The position numbers and the translations under genes were made by a program. Of a stretch of 64,000 nt of DNA, positions 41,903 to 50,718 are shown one piece after another. Origin of the DNA: Taklimakanibacter lacteus (lineage in GTDB: Bacteria; Pseudomonadota; Alphaproteobacteria; Rhizobiales; Aestuariivirgaceae); contig QOZQ01000002.1 in assembly GCA_003576695.1 (NCBI GenBank), positions 124,001-188,000 on the forward strand. The letters run 5' to 3'. The notes beneath the pieces were generated by a model. The model was given only the letters and a program-made list of their open reading frames with translations. It searched no databases and was not told where the DNA came from. Within the stretch, counting starts at the first letter, position 1. Each line of letters begins with the position of its first letter.

Positions 41903-41970
41903 TCACCATTCTCCCGCGATCGACATTCGCCCATCCCGCATGTCGATCGCTTCAGGCAGAGATCTTGTAT

Positions 41971-43563
41971 TTATGTAGCGCTATATTGCGCCTTGGTCAC
42001 ATCGAGAGGGCCATTCGGATAGAAATAGGCGCCATCGAGGCTCGCCCTTGTCGCATGCAGGTTGACCGAGGTGAAGAGCGAGAAGGACGGCAGCTTTTCC
42101 GCGATCCTGGGCGTCGTCACCGTCTGGATGATCTTCTTGCGCTCTTCCGGATCGGCGGCGGCGCGTTCGAGATCGAGCGCCTCGTCGATTTCCTTGTCCC
42201 TGATGCCGTTGATGAGGCCGCCCTGCGGTCCGGCCGAGCCGTAGAACATCGAGCGCAGCACCAGATCGGGCTCGGGCGAGCCGGTCGACCAGCCGACATC
42301 GACCATGTTGTCATGCGGCACGCCTTCCTTCGCCTGGTAGATCTTCTCGACCCAGGCCGCCACCTCGAGCACCGTCAGCTTCACCGGAATGCCCTGCTCC
42401 TGCAGCATCGCGGTGATCACCTCGCCATATTCCTTGGTCTTGGGATAGAAGCCGGTGCCGACCAGATATTCGAGCTCGGGCAGGCCCTGGCCCTTGGGAT
42501 AGCCCGCCTGGTTGAGGAGCTCCTGGCACTTGGCCGGGTCGTAGGTCGGATAGTTGGGCAGGTCGGCATAGCCGAATTTGAGCGGCGAGATATAGTTGGA
42601 CGAGGCATGACCCGCGACGCCCATGACGCCCATGATCTGCTCGCGGTCGATCGCATGCGCCACCGCACGGCGCATCACCGGATTGTCGAAGGGCGGCTTG
42701 TTGCAGCGGAAGTGGAGATATTTGTTCTCGGTCGAGATGGTGCGGTGCGTCTTGACGCGGTTGTCGGAGACCAGCGTCTCATACTGCTCGGGCTCCAGCC
42801 TTTCGATGATGTCGATCTCGCCGCCGAGCAGGCCCAGCACGCGCGTGGTGGCGTCGCCGATATAGTTGAAGCGCAATTCATCGAGCAGCGGCCGTCCGTT
42901 CTGGAAGCCGTCATAGGCCTTGAGCACGGTCGAATTGCCGTCCTGCTTGACGAACTGGAAAGGTCCGGTGCCATTGGGATGCGCCTGCAGGCGCTTGGGA
43001 TCGGCGACATCGGCTTTCGACATGATCGGCAGGAAGCCCATCAGGAAATAGAGCGCGCTCGCGGGATAGCCGCCGGCCTTGGTCGAGACGCGCGCGGTGA
43101 GCCGGTCGACGACCTGGACTTCGACCGGGCCCGGATACCAGGCGGCGGGACGCGTCGCCTGTGAGGCATATTCGAGCGAGGCCTTCACATCCTCGGCCGA
43201 GAAATCCGCCCCGTCATGGAATTTGACGCCATCGCGCAGCGAATATTCGATCGTGTGATTGTCGATGATCTTCTGGCCCGTCGCCAGCTCCCACACGATC
43301 TCATCCGGCTTCTCCGGCCGCATCGGGGTGCGGAAGAGCTGGCCGAAGATGAAGCCTTCGAGATTGATCTGGGCGAGGGAGGTATGCGAGGTGGGATCGA
43401 AGCTGGCCGTTACCGGCTCGCCCGACCCGAAGATCAGCGTCTTGCGCGTATCGGCATAAGCGCGCCGGATGAAAGGAGCGGAAAGCGCCGGGGCGGCAAG
43501 GCCTCCAAGAGCGAGGCTGTTGAAGGACCGGCGGCTGAGATGAAGTCCCTTGCGAATGGTCAT
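41971..43563 (-). CDS. Family 5 extracellular solute-binding protein
   Basis: A 530-residue DppA/OppA-type binding protein. The signal has a twin-arginine pattern, LSRRSFNSLALGG, then SAPFIRRAYA. The mature part has SLRDGVKFHDGADFSAEDVKASLEYA and HAIDREQIMGVM, standard for the family. The ATG at 43563 is seven bases after GGGGAG; an ATG five codons upstream is the alternative. It heads the operon with DppB, DppC and the fused ATPase, and is divergent from an M20 hydrolase, so the ligand may be an N-acyl or N-carbamoyl amino acid or a peptide. Confidence 0.92.
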   Translation of the reverse strand: MTIRKGLHLSRRSFNSLALGGLAAPALSAPFIRRAYADTRKTLIFGSGEPVTASFDPTSHTSLAQINLEGFIFGQLFRTPMRPEKPDEIVWELATGQKIIDNHTIEYSLRDGVKFHDGADFSAEDVKASLEYASQATRPAAWYPGPVEVQVVDRLTARVSTKAGGYPASALYFLMGFLPIMSKADVADPKRLQAHPNGTGPFQFVKQDGNSTVLKAYDGFQNGRPLLDELRFNYIGDATTRVLGLLGGEIDIIERLEPEQYETLVSDNRVKTHRTISTENKYLHFRCNKPPFDNPVMRRAVAHAIDREQIMGVMGVAGHASSNYISPLKFGYADLPNYPTYDPAKCQELLNQAGYPKGQGLPELEYLVGTGFYPKTKEYGEVITAMLQEQGIPVKLTVLEVAAWVEKIYQAKEGVPHDNMVDVGWSTGSPEPDLVLRSMFYGSAGPQGGLINGIRDKEIDEALDLERAAADPEERKKIIQTVTTPRIAEKLPSFSLFTSVNLHATRASLDGAYFYPNGPLDVTKAQYSAT

Positions 43564-43706
43564 GCGTTCACTCCCCATGGTTTATAAGTACACATTTTCC
43601 AACATGGAGCTGAGGCGCAACGCGACCGCTGCCAGAAGGAATATGCGTTTACCCTTTAATTGGTGGATTTTTTACAAGGCAGTTGCGCTGCAGGTCAAGA
43701 GGGATT

Positions 43707-45008
43707 ATGCCTGTTTCAAAGAAATCTCACATTATCGGGCATGACTTCGTGAATATTGCAGCAACCATCGGCCCTCACGCCGCCTTTCATGCGCTGTTGC
43801 GCGACTTCTCCCGTTTCGGAGCGACCCCGGAAGGCGGCATTCACCGCCCGGAAGGGAGCGCGGCCAATGGCGAGGCGCGCCGCCATCTCGCCGACTGGTT
43901 CGGGCAGCGCGGCCATCGCGTCGTCGTCGACGGCATCGGCAATATGTTCGGCATCATCGAGCTGGCCGGACCTGATGCGCCCCTCGTGATGACGGGATCT
44001 CATATCGACAGCCAGCCCAATGGCGGCTGCCTCGATGGCACCTATGGTGTCGTCGCCGGCTGCATCGCCGCCGAAACCCTTGCCCAGGAAGCCGGAGCCG
44101 GCCGTCTCAAGCCCAGGGCCAATCTGTGTGTCGCCGCCTGGACGAATGAGGAGGGCGCACGCTGGCAGCCTTCCACCCTGGGCTCCGGCACCTATGTCGG
44201 CGACTTCGCGCTCGATTACGCGCTCGCCCGCAAGGATGGCGATGGCGTGAGCGTGGCTGAGGCTCTGTCCGGCATCGGCTGGCTCGGCAGCGATGCAGCG
44301 CCGGCAATGCCTCAGGCCTATGTCGAACTGCATGTCGAATGCGGCCCCGTCCTGGAGCGGCGCAATCTGCGCTTCGGCATTTTCAAGCGCTGGTGGGGCT
44401 GCCGCAAGATCGAATTGCGCATCGATGGCGCGCCCTCCCATACCGGTCCGACCTTGATGAGCGAGCGCCGCGATGCGCTCCAGGCGGCGGCGCGCATCAT
44501 CACCGCGGTCCGGCAGTTCGCCGATGAGGCGCCGAAGGATGTCATGCACACTTCCGTCGGGCGCATCGAAGTGTCGCCCAATTCGCCCAATGTCGTGCCG
44601 AGCCGTGTGCGCCTCTTCATCGAATTGCGCTCGGCGGAAGAGGCGGTGATCGATGGCGCCTTTGCGCGCCTCGAAGCCACGATCGCCGAGACGGCGAAAG
44701 CCACCCAGACCGGCATGGAAATCGAGCGTGATGAATATCGAAAGCCCGGCCAGTTCTCGGACAGGCTTGCGGACCTGGCGGACAGGGCGGCGCGCGACCT
44801 TTCCGTCGGCGTGCTGGCCCTCGACACCATCCCCGCCCATGATGCGGTGCGCCTTGCCCCCTTCGCGCCCTCGATCGTCATCGCGGTGCCGAGCATCGGC
44901 GGCCTCTGCCACACGCCGCTGGAGCGCACCGAGCCCGCCGATCTCGCTTTGGGGCTTGATGTCCTCACCATAATGCTGAGAAAGCTGGTCGAGAGCGGTG
45001 GGAGTTAA
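43707..45008 (+). CDS. M20-family Zn amidohydrolase (N-carbamoyl amino acid/allantoate type)
   Basis: A 433-residue hydantoinase/carbamoylase-type M20 peptidase. Metal ligands are seen in GSHIDSQPNGGCLDGTYGV (His, Asp near 97-108), TNEEGARW (Glu pair near 147), the ELHVECGPVLE His and the C-terminal GLCHTP His. Such enzymes hydrolyse N-carbamoyl amino acids, ureidoglycolate or allantoate. The ATG at 43707 is used since 8 residues upstream do not resemble the family. It is divergent from the family 5 importer, which may supply its substrate. Confidence 0.9.
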   Translation: MPVSKKSHIIGHDFVNIAATIGPHAAFHALLRDFSRFGATPEGGIHRPEGSAANGEARRHLADWFGQRGHRVVVDGIGNMFGIIELAGPDAPLVMTGSHIDSQPNGGCLDGTYGVVAGCIAAETLAQEAGAGRLKPRANLCVAAWTNEEGARWQPSTLGSGTYVGDFALDYALARKDGDGVSVAEALSGIGWLGSDAAPAMPQAYVELHVECGPVLERRNLRFGIFKRWWGCRKIELRIDGAPSHTGPTLMSERRDALQAAARIITAVRQFADEAPKDVMHTSVGRIEVSPNSPNVVPSRVRLFIELRSAEEAVIDGAFARLEATIAETAKATQTGMEIERDEYRKPGQFSDRLADLADRAARDLSVGVLALDTIPAHDAVRLAPFAPSIVIAVPSIGGLCHTPLERTEPADLALGLDVLTIMLRKLVESGGS

Positions 45009-45075
45009 GGTAGGGTTATCACATATGGAATTTTGCCGAAGCGCTTGGGAAAGAGAATGCGCTCCCTCTAGTTTC

Positions 45076-45216
45076 CCTTCTCCCGTCCGGAGGATGGGAG
45101 AAGGTGCCCGAAGGGCGGATGAGGGCTCTTTCTTAAACTATGTCGCTTGGGTGCCAAAGAACCCTCACCCGGCCTTCGGCCACCCTCTCCCATTGCTTCG
45201 CAACGGGCGAGGGGGA
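45076..45216. repeat. Inverted pair of CCTTCTCCC/GGGAGAAGG-type repeats
   Basis: Unit 1 (45076-45130) reads CCTTCTCCCGTC...GGTGCCCGAAGGGCGGATGAGGG and unit 2 (45161-45216) is the inverted copy ACCCTCACCCGGCCTTCGGC...GAGGGGG. Each contains an internal hairpin and together they form a longer stem. They lie in the 275-bp gap between the M20 gene and the phosphotransferase gene. No gene is visible in the gap. Confidence 0.82.
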
Positions 45217-45283
45217 AAATTGGAGACGGCTTGCCGGGACCAGGAATTCTCACGTGCGATTGCTCTAGTGCCTGAGGGGGTGG

Positions 45284-46216
45284 ATGTTCGGATCGGTTGC
45301 GCAGGATAGGGAGAGCATCGCCAGGCTCGCGGGGCGTGCCGGAAATGCCTGGCGCGATGCCTGCGCGCCGCATGCCTCGCCGAGCTGGCGCGGCATCGAT
45401 GCCACTTGCATCATCATTTCAGGCGAGCCGGCGATCTTCGCCAAGGCCTATCATCCGGAAATCGCCCTCTATGCGCATATGCCGTCCATCATGGCGGCGG
45501 CCCTTCATGCCGGCAGGATCGGCGTCGGGCCGCGGATCATCGCGCAGGATCCGGCGCATGGCCTTCTGGTGATGGAGGCCCTGACCGAGGGCTGGCGCGC
45601 CGCCACGCTCGCCGATCTGGCACCTTCAGGCCGGCATGGCTTCGCGGTGCTCGCTTTGCGCAAGTCGCTGCAGCAGGGGCCGAAGCTGCCGCGCGATCTC
45701 ACCGTCTTCGATCATATCGATGCGCTCGATGACGCCTTGCTGGCGGGCAAGGCCTATGTCCCTGAGGACTATGATCGGCTCATCGCCAATATCCGCCGCG
45801 TCGCTGCGGCGGTGAAGGCGGCGGGTCATGATCTGCGCCCCGCCCATGGCGATGGCAACGCCTCCAATGTGATGGTCCATGAGAGCGGCGCCGTCCGCCT
45901 CCTCGATTATGATCTCGCGGCCAATCGCGACCCCTATGAGGATATCGCTTCGCATCTGGTCGAGGCCTTCTGGTTTCCGGCCGAAGCCGCATCCGCCTTC
46001 GAGGCCTTCCACGGCTGTCTCGATGAAAAGCTCTTTGCCCGCGTCAGGCTCTATGGCGTCGCCGATGATCTGCGCTGGACGATGATCGGTCTCCTCACCT
46101 CGCATCATTCGCCACGCAAGGCGGTGGAGTATCTGAAATTCGCCGAATGGCGCCTGCTGCGCGCCCGCATGGCGATGCGCCATCCGGATTTCGAGACATT
46201 GCTGGGGCGTCTATGA
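45284..46216 (+). CDS. APH/choline kinase-like phosphotransferase
   Basis: A 310-residue protein of the aminoglycoside phosphotransferase/choline kinase fold. The Brenner catalytic motif is HGDGNASN (near 188) and the metal-binding DYD is in RLLDYDLAANRDP near 206. The N-lobe is divergent and lacks a clear glycine loop. It likely phosphorylates a hydroxyl on a small molecule, perhaps choline-like, sugar or aminoglycoside. Its stop overlaps the next kinase gene by 4 bp (ATGA), and a DeoR regulator follows, so the three form one operon. Confidence 0.87.
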   Translation: MFGSVAQDRESIARLAGRAGNAWRDACAPHASPSWRGIDATCIIISGEPAIFAKAYHPEIALYAHMPSIMAAALHAGRIGVGPRIIAQDPAHGLLVMEALTEGWRAATLADLAPSGRHGFAVLALRKSLQQGPKLPRDLTVFDHIDALDDALLAGKAYVPEDYDRLIANIRRVAAAVKAAGHDLRPAHGDGNASNVMVHESGAVRLLDYDLAANRDPYEDIASHLVEAFWFPAEAASAFEAFHGCLDEKLFARVRLYGVADDLRWTMIGLLTSHHSPRKAVEYLKFAEWRLLRARMAMRHPDFETLLGRL

Positions 46217-47157
46217 GCGGGAAACTCGAGCTTGGCCAGGCGCGCACCGAGGCCGAACGCGAAGCGGAGCGGGCGATCGCCGCGGTGCCGTTGTTCCAGA
46301 AGGGCCGCGTCACCTATTCGATGGTCGGCGGCGGGCTCTCCAATTCCAACTGGCGCATCGAGGTCGCCGGCCATCGGCGCCCCTATTTCCTGAAGATACC
46401 GGGCAAGGGGAGCGAGCTCTTCATCAACCGCAAGGCCTCCAACCAGGCGGCGCGCCTGGCGCATGAGCGCGGCGTCGGCGCCGAGGTCGTTTATTTCGAT
46501 CCCGTCTCCGGCCTCGAAGTGACTGAATTCATGGAAGGCTATCGCGCCTCGACCAATGTCGATTTCCTCGATCCCGAGATCTGGGGCCGCGTCACCGATC
46601 TCTATCGCGAATTCCACACCTGTCCGCCCCTCATGATCACCCGCACCATCTTCGACATGGTGGAGGAGCATATCGGCCAGGTGCGCGAGCTCAAGGCGAC
46701 ATTGCCCGCCGATTTTGCCGTCCTTCACGAGAAATACCGGGCCGCCAGGGACGCCTTCACCGCCTCCGGCCTCGATATCACCGCCTGCTTCAACGACCCG
46801 ATGCCCGGCAATTTCCTTCTGTCGTCCGACAACCAGGTCAAGCTCGTCGATTTCGAATGGGCTTCCAACAATGAGCGCTATTACGATCTGGGTGTGTGGA
46901 TCGGCGAGATGTTCTACAGCGATTGCGTAGTCGAGGCGATCGCCCGGCGCTATTTCAAATCGGACTCGAGGCAGCATCCCGCCCGCCTGACCGTGATGCG
47001 CGCGGTGGCCGATTTCAAATGGGCTTTGTGGGCGATGGTCCAGGAGCGCATTTCCTCGCTCGATTTCGACTATCACAAATACGGCGTCTGGAAGTTCATG
47101 CGCGCCCGCCTCTATATGGACGATCGGCGTTGGACGAACTGGCTGCATCTCGTATAA
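46213..47157 (+). CDS. Choline kinase/LicA-like phosphotransferase
   Basis: A 314-residue kinase with the Brenner motif in the choline-kinase variant CFNDPMPGNFL near 196 and the metal motif VDFEWAS near 214. The N-lobe GGGLSNSNWRIEV (about 40-52) resembles the choline kinase nucleotide loop. It is coupled to the preceding kinase of the same fold but differs strongly from it, so the two are not a recent duplication. Substrate probably choline, ethanolamine or a related alcohol; not certain. Confidence 0.89.
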   Translation: MSGKLELGQARTEAEREAERAIAAVPLFQKGRVTYSMVGGGLSNSNWRIEVAGHRRPYFLKIPGKGSELFINRKASNQAARLAHERGVGAEVVYFDPVSGLEVTEFMEGYRASTNVDFLDPEIWGRVTDLYREFHTCPPLMITRTIFDMVEEHIGQVRELKATLPADFAVLHEKYRAARDAFTASGLDITACFNDPMPGNFLLSSDNQVKLVDFEWASNNERYYDLGVWIGEMFYSDCVVEAIARRYFKSDSRQHPARLTVMRAVADFKWALWAMVQERISSLDFDYHKYGVWKFMRARLYMDDRRWTNWLHLV

Positions 47158-47195
47158 TCGGGAGCGCAAGGCGAGCTGGAAATGATGGGACATGG

Positions 47196-47975
47196 ATGGA
47201 TCAGCACCTGCCGGCCCTGAGCGTGATCAGGCACGAATCCATATTGCGTGAGCTCGAGGCCTCGGGCCGCCTGCGGGTCAGGGTGCTGGCGCCGGCTTTC
47301 GGGGTGAGCGAGGAAACCATCCGCCGCGATCTGAGCGAGCTCGAGGGGCAGGGCCTGTTGCGCCGCGTCCATGGCGGGGCGGTGCGCCATGAGGTCGATC
47401 GCGAGCAGCCCATTCTCGAGCGCTCGCGCGTCAAGGCGCGCGAGAAGATCCATATCGGCCAGATCGCCGCCGATCTCGTCAAGGACGGCATGTCGGTCTT
47501 CATGGACACGGGCTCGACGCCGGTCGCGGTGGCCCAGGCGCTCGCCAAGCGCACTGTCGCCAATGTGACGGTGACGACGAACTCGCTCGATATCGGCAAG
47601 ATCCTCGCCCATACTGCGGGGCTCCGGGTGCGCATGACGCCCGGCATGCTGCGCGAGAACGACAATGCCATTGTCGGCCATGAGACCTGCGACTATGTGC
47701 GCCGCTTCGCCTTCGACCTGTCGATCGTCGGCATCGCCGCCTGCGATCTCGAATTCGGCTGGATGGATTACAGCCAGGATGAAAGCGACCTGCGCCGCAT
47801 CGTGGCGGCCAATGCGCAGCCGGTGGTCATCGTCTGCGATGATTCCAAATTCGGCCGGCGCGCCTCGATCATCACCTATCCCCTCGACCATGCGCTGACC
47901 GTTGTCACCAACAAGCCGCCGCCGGCCGAGTTCCTGCAGCGCTTTGACCGGTCCGGCATAGCGATCAGGACCTGA
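47196..47975 (+). CDS. DeoR/GlpR-family transcriptional regulator
   Basis: A 259-residue regulator. The N-terminal HTH is HESILRELEASGRLRVRVLAPAFGVSEETIRRDLSELEGQGLLRRVHGGAV (about 13-64), and the C-terminal sugar-phosphate sensor domain has the DTGSTPVAVA loop near 100. DeoR regulators respond to phosphorylated sugars or related compounds, in keeping with the two kinases just upstream, 38 bp away. The ATG at 47196 opens a normal DeoR N-terminus. Confidence 0.92.
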   Translation: MDQHLPALSVIRHESILRELEASGRLRVRVLAPAFGVSEETIRRDLSELEGQGLLRRVHGGAVRHEVDREQPILERSRVKAREKIHIGQIAADLVKDGMSVFMDTGSTPVAVAQALAKRTVANVTVTTNSLDIGKILAHTAGLRVRMTPGMLRENDNAIVGHETCDYVRRFAFDLSIVGIAACDLEFGWMDYSQDESDLRRIVAANAQPVVIVCDDSKFGRRASIITYPLDHALTVVTNKPPPAEFLQRFDRSGIAIRT

Positions 47976-48035
47976 CGCTTAAGAATTCCTCGCAATATCA
48001 AATAGATGAAGAAATCTGGATGACCATTCGATAGA

Positions 48036-48054
48036 TTGTATAAAATATTCAATA
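48036..48054. promoter_or_regulatory. AT-rich imperfect inverted repeat upstream of DapA-like gene
   Basis: ATTGTATA and TATTCAAT flank AAA; 7 of 8 positions are complementary. The site lies 55 bp upstream of the DapA-like start in a strongly AT-rich stretch. It may be the operator for the GntR regulator that converges on this gene, and TATAAAAT within it could be a -10 element. Confidence 0.45.
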
Positions 48055-48108
48055 GACAAATTGGGATTTCTGCTGTAGAAGACGCCGATAGTCTCAAGCG
48101 AGGATCCC

Positions 48109-49047
48109 ATGACATCGAGCCGCTGTTCCTGGACCGGCGTCTTCCCGGCCGTCACCACCCAGTTCAAGGATGATGGGCATTTCACCCTTGATCTCGCCGC
48201 CACGGCGAAAGTCATCGAAGGCCTTGTCCGCGACGGCGTCTCGGGCCTCATCATCTGCGGCACGGTGGGCGAGGGCTGCTCGCTCAGGAGCGACGAGAAG
48301 CTCGCCGTCTATGAGATGGCGAAGTCGGTTTCCAGGGGCCGCGTCCCCGTCATTGGCGGCGTGGCGGAATTCACCACCCCTTTCGCCATCGAAACGGCGC
48401 GCGCCGCCCAGCGCATCGGTCTCGACGGCGTCATGGTGATGCCGGCCCTCGTCTATTCGGCCAAGCCCTTCGAGACGGTGGCGCATTATCGCGCCGTGGC
48501 CCAGGCGATCGACCTGCCGGTCATGGTCTATAACAACCCGCCCATCTACAAGATCGATGTGACGCCCGGGATGCTGGCCGATCTTGCCGATGTCGAGAAC
48601 ATCGTCTGCTTCAAGGAATCATCGGGCGACACGCGCCGCTTCATCGACCTCGCCAATCTCACCGGCGACCGTTTCACCCTCTTTGCCGGCCTCGATGACG
48701 TCGTGCTCGAAAGCATCGCCGTCGGCGCGGTGGGCTGGGTGTCGGGCCTCTCCAATGTCTTCCCGCGCGAAGGCGAGACCCTGTTCCGGCTGGCGCGCCA
48801 GGGCCGCTATGCCGAGGCCATGGCGATCTATCGCTGGTTCATGCCGCTGCTCCATCTCGATGCCCGCCCCGACCTCGTCCAGTGCATCAAGCTGTGCGAG
48901 CACATTGCCGGCCGCGGCTCGCGCCTGACCCGGCCGCCGCGCCTGGCTCTGTCGCAGACGGAAGAGGCCGGGATCGCCGCGATGATGAAGACGGCGCTCG
49001 CCACGCGGCCGCATCTGCCGGATGTCGGCCTCGCCATCGCTGCCTGA
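48109..49047 (+). CDS. Dihydrodipicolinate synthase-family aldolase/lyase
   Basis: A 312-residue class I aldolase of the DapA/N-acetylneuraminate lyase superfamily. The Schiff-base Lys is in VCFKESSGD (about 168) and the catalytic Tyr in VMVYNNPP (about 141). The GTVGEGCSL near 51 replaces the usual GTTGE, losing one Thr of the DapA proton relay, so the enzyme is probably not lysine-biosynthetic. Family members act on 2-keto-3-deoxy sugar acids, hydroxyproline-derived keto acids and others. An FCD regulator converges just downstream. Confidence 0.9.
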   Translation: MTSSRCSWTGVFPAVTTQFKDDGHFTLDLAATAKVIEGLVRDGVSGLIICGTVGEGCSLRSDEKLAVYEMAKSVSRGRVPVIGGVAEFTTPFAIETARAAQRIGLDGVMVMPALVYSAKPFETVAHYRAVAQAIDLPVMVYNNPPIYKIDVTPGMLADLADVENIVCFKESSGDTRRFIDLANLTGDRFTLFAGLDDVVLESIAVGAVGWVSGLSNVFPREGETLFRLARQGRYAEAMAIYRWFMPLLHLDARPDLVQCIKLCEHIAGRGSRLTRPPRLALSQTEEAGIAAMMKTALATRPHLPDVGLAIAA

Positions 49048-49136
49048 CCGGAGCATGCGCAGACAAAAAGCTGAGCGTGAGGGCGACGGCCATCATGCTC
49101 TTGAGAGCGTCCGGCGGCTCGATTGCCCGGATCAGG

Positions 49137-49874
49137 TCATCGTGTCCGTTTCCTGGGCGCCTTCAAGTGGCTGGTGATGAAGTGGCAGGTCTCGTTGAGG
49201 AGCTTCTCCATGTTGCGCCGCGCCGCTTGCGGATTGCGCGTCCGGATGGCGGCCAGCACATCGCCATGCTGGGGCAGGAAGATGGTGAAGGATTCGCGCG
49301 CCGCCTGATGGCTGATATGGAGGCCGGCCGCGATCAGATGGCCCATCTGGTGCAGCAACGCGTTCTGGCCTGCGGCCAGGATGGCGCGGTGGAATCTGAG
49401 ATCGGCGTCCACCTGGGCCGAGCCGTTGCGGCCTGCCCGCGTCATTTCCGCGAAGGCCGCGGTGATCTCATCGACATCGCTGGCATTCGCCCGTTGCGCC
49501 GCCAGCGCCGCCGCCGGCGGCTCGATCATCAGTCGGACTTCGAAAAGCTCGTCATAGAACTGTAAGGGCGCCATGGTGCTGTAGCGCCAGCTGAGCACCT
49601 CGGGATCGAGCAGGTTCCAGTGGATTGGAGGCATGACCCGGATTCCGGTGCGCGTCCTCGATTCGATGAGCCCACGCGCCGCCAGGGATTTGACCGCCTC
49701 GCGGATCACCGACCGGCTGGCGCCGAATTCGCGGCCGAGATCGGCCTCGATTGGGAAGGGCTCGTCGGGCGTGAGATCGCCTTTGATGATCCGGGTGCCG
49801 AGATCCTCGACGACATGTGCGAAAAGGTTGCGCTTCTGCGTCCGCCCCAGCGAAAGCCTTGGATGCTTGGACAT
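49137..49874 (-). CDS. GntR-family regulator, FadR/FCD subgroup
   Basis: A 245-residue regulator with winged helix at about 15-80 (VVEDLGTRIIKGDLTPDEPFPIEADLGREFGASRSVIREAVKSL) and an FCD domain with metal ligands around DLRFHRAILAAGQN and LPQHGDVLAAI. The sequence resembles regulators of sugar-acid catabolism (DgoR/UxuR-like). It converges on the DapA-like aldolase and has its own AT-rich inverted repeat 50 bp upstream. It likely controls that aldolase. Confidence 0.91.
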   Translation of the reverse strand: MSKHPRLSLGRTQKRNLFAHVVEDLGTRIIKGDLTPDEPFPIEADLGREFGASRSVIREAVKSLAARGLIESRTRTGIRVMPPIHWNLLDPEVLSWRYSTMAPLQFYDELFEVRLMIEPPAAALAAQRANASDVDEITAAFAEMTRAGRNGSAQVDADLRFHRAILAAGQNALLHQMGHLIAAGLHISHQAARESFTIFLPQHGDVLAAIRTRNPQAARRNMEKLLNETCHFITSHLKAPRKRTR

Positions 49875-49924
49875 GATGGGCGCCGATCTTCGGAGATTCG
49901 CCGGGGCCTTGGCAAGCGATGTCT

Positions 49925-49939
49925 AATTATATGATAATT
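49925..49939. promoter_or_regulatory. Inverted repeat upstream of GntR gene, possible autoregulatory site
   Basis: AATTAT and ATAATT are a perfect inverted repeat with an ATG spacer, 50 bp upstream of the GntR start. It is similar in base composition to the site at 48036-48054, so both may bind the same regulator. Confidence 0.5.
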
Positions 49940-50045
49940 GACAGGGCGTTAACCCGCTTGTGTTCCAAAGTCACAACCGTCAGTTGACTCTGGAAATCCT
50001 GCCGTAATGAGATATGATGCAGATCAGGGTTACGGGGATCACAAA

Positions 50046-50680
50046 ATGAAGAAGCTTATCCAACTGTCCGCCACGCCTGCGCTCATGGCCGGGATGACCG
50101 CGCTTTCACCGGCCGTGGCGGATGCGCAGTCACTTCTTGATGACATGAATTTCTATATCGGCGCGACCGGGGGGTATCTCTCGGGCGAGGCGGAGCATCG
50201 CTATTCTGCCAACGACGTGAATATAGAAACCGATGAGGATATTGGCATTCTGAGTGCCATTGTTGGCATCGACACCCGCAGCGATGGATGGCTCTTCGGC
50301 ATTGAAGGCGACATCGGCCTTCCGCTCGGCGATTTTGGCGACAATGATCTCCCCCGGGATTTCAGTGGTCGGATATGAACTACAACGCGCATCTGCGCGC
50401 CCGCGCCGGAAGAAGCTTTGGTTCTGCCGATGTTTTTATCGCGGCCGGCCTCGCAATCGCTGAGTTCGAGAATGAGAATAACTCCCAGACCGAGAGCGAC
50501 GATTTCACGCTCACCGGGTTCTCCATCGGCGCCGGTGTGGACTGGCCCGTCACCGAACGCCTGAAGGCGCGCGTTGAAATTCTCCACGACGACTACGGCC
50601 GGAAATCCACGGTGCAGGATAACTATTCCGGCGACTGGACCGACACGACGCTGCGTGGCGGCCTGCTTTTTCAGTTCTAG
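50046..50680 (+). pseudogene. Small outer-membrane porin split by a frameshift
   Basis: Two overlapping reading frames together make one beta-barrel protein of about 210 residues of the Omp25/Omp31 or opacity-porin type. Frame 1 (50046-50378) has a signal peptide MKKLIQLSATPALMAGMTALSPAVADAQS, then DMNFYIGATGGYLSG and GIDTRSDGWLFGIEGDIG. Frame 2 (50375-50680) continues with NYNAHLRARAGRSFG and ends GGLLFQF, a typical outer-membrane terminal Phe. The break is at GGATATGAAC around 50372-50380, where the stop and the next ATG overlap (ATGA). A single-base change explains it; a sequencing error or true pseudogene cannot be separated here. Confidence 0.75.
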
Positions 50681-50718
50681 GTCTCGCTGGCCAAGCGCCT
50701 TATTTCTCGGATTTCGAC

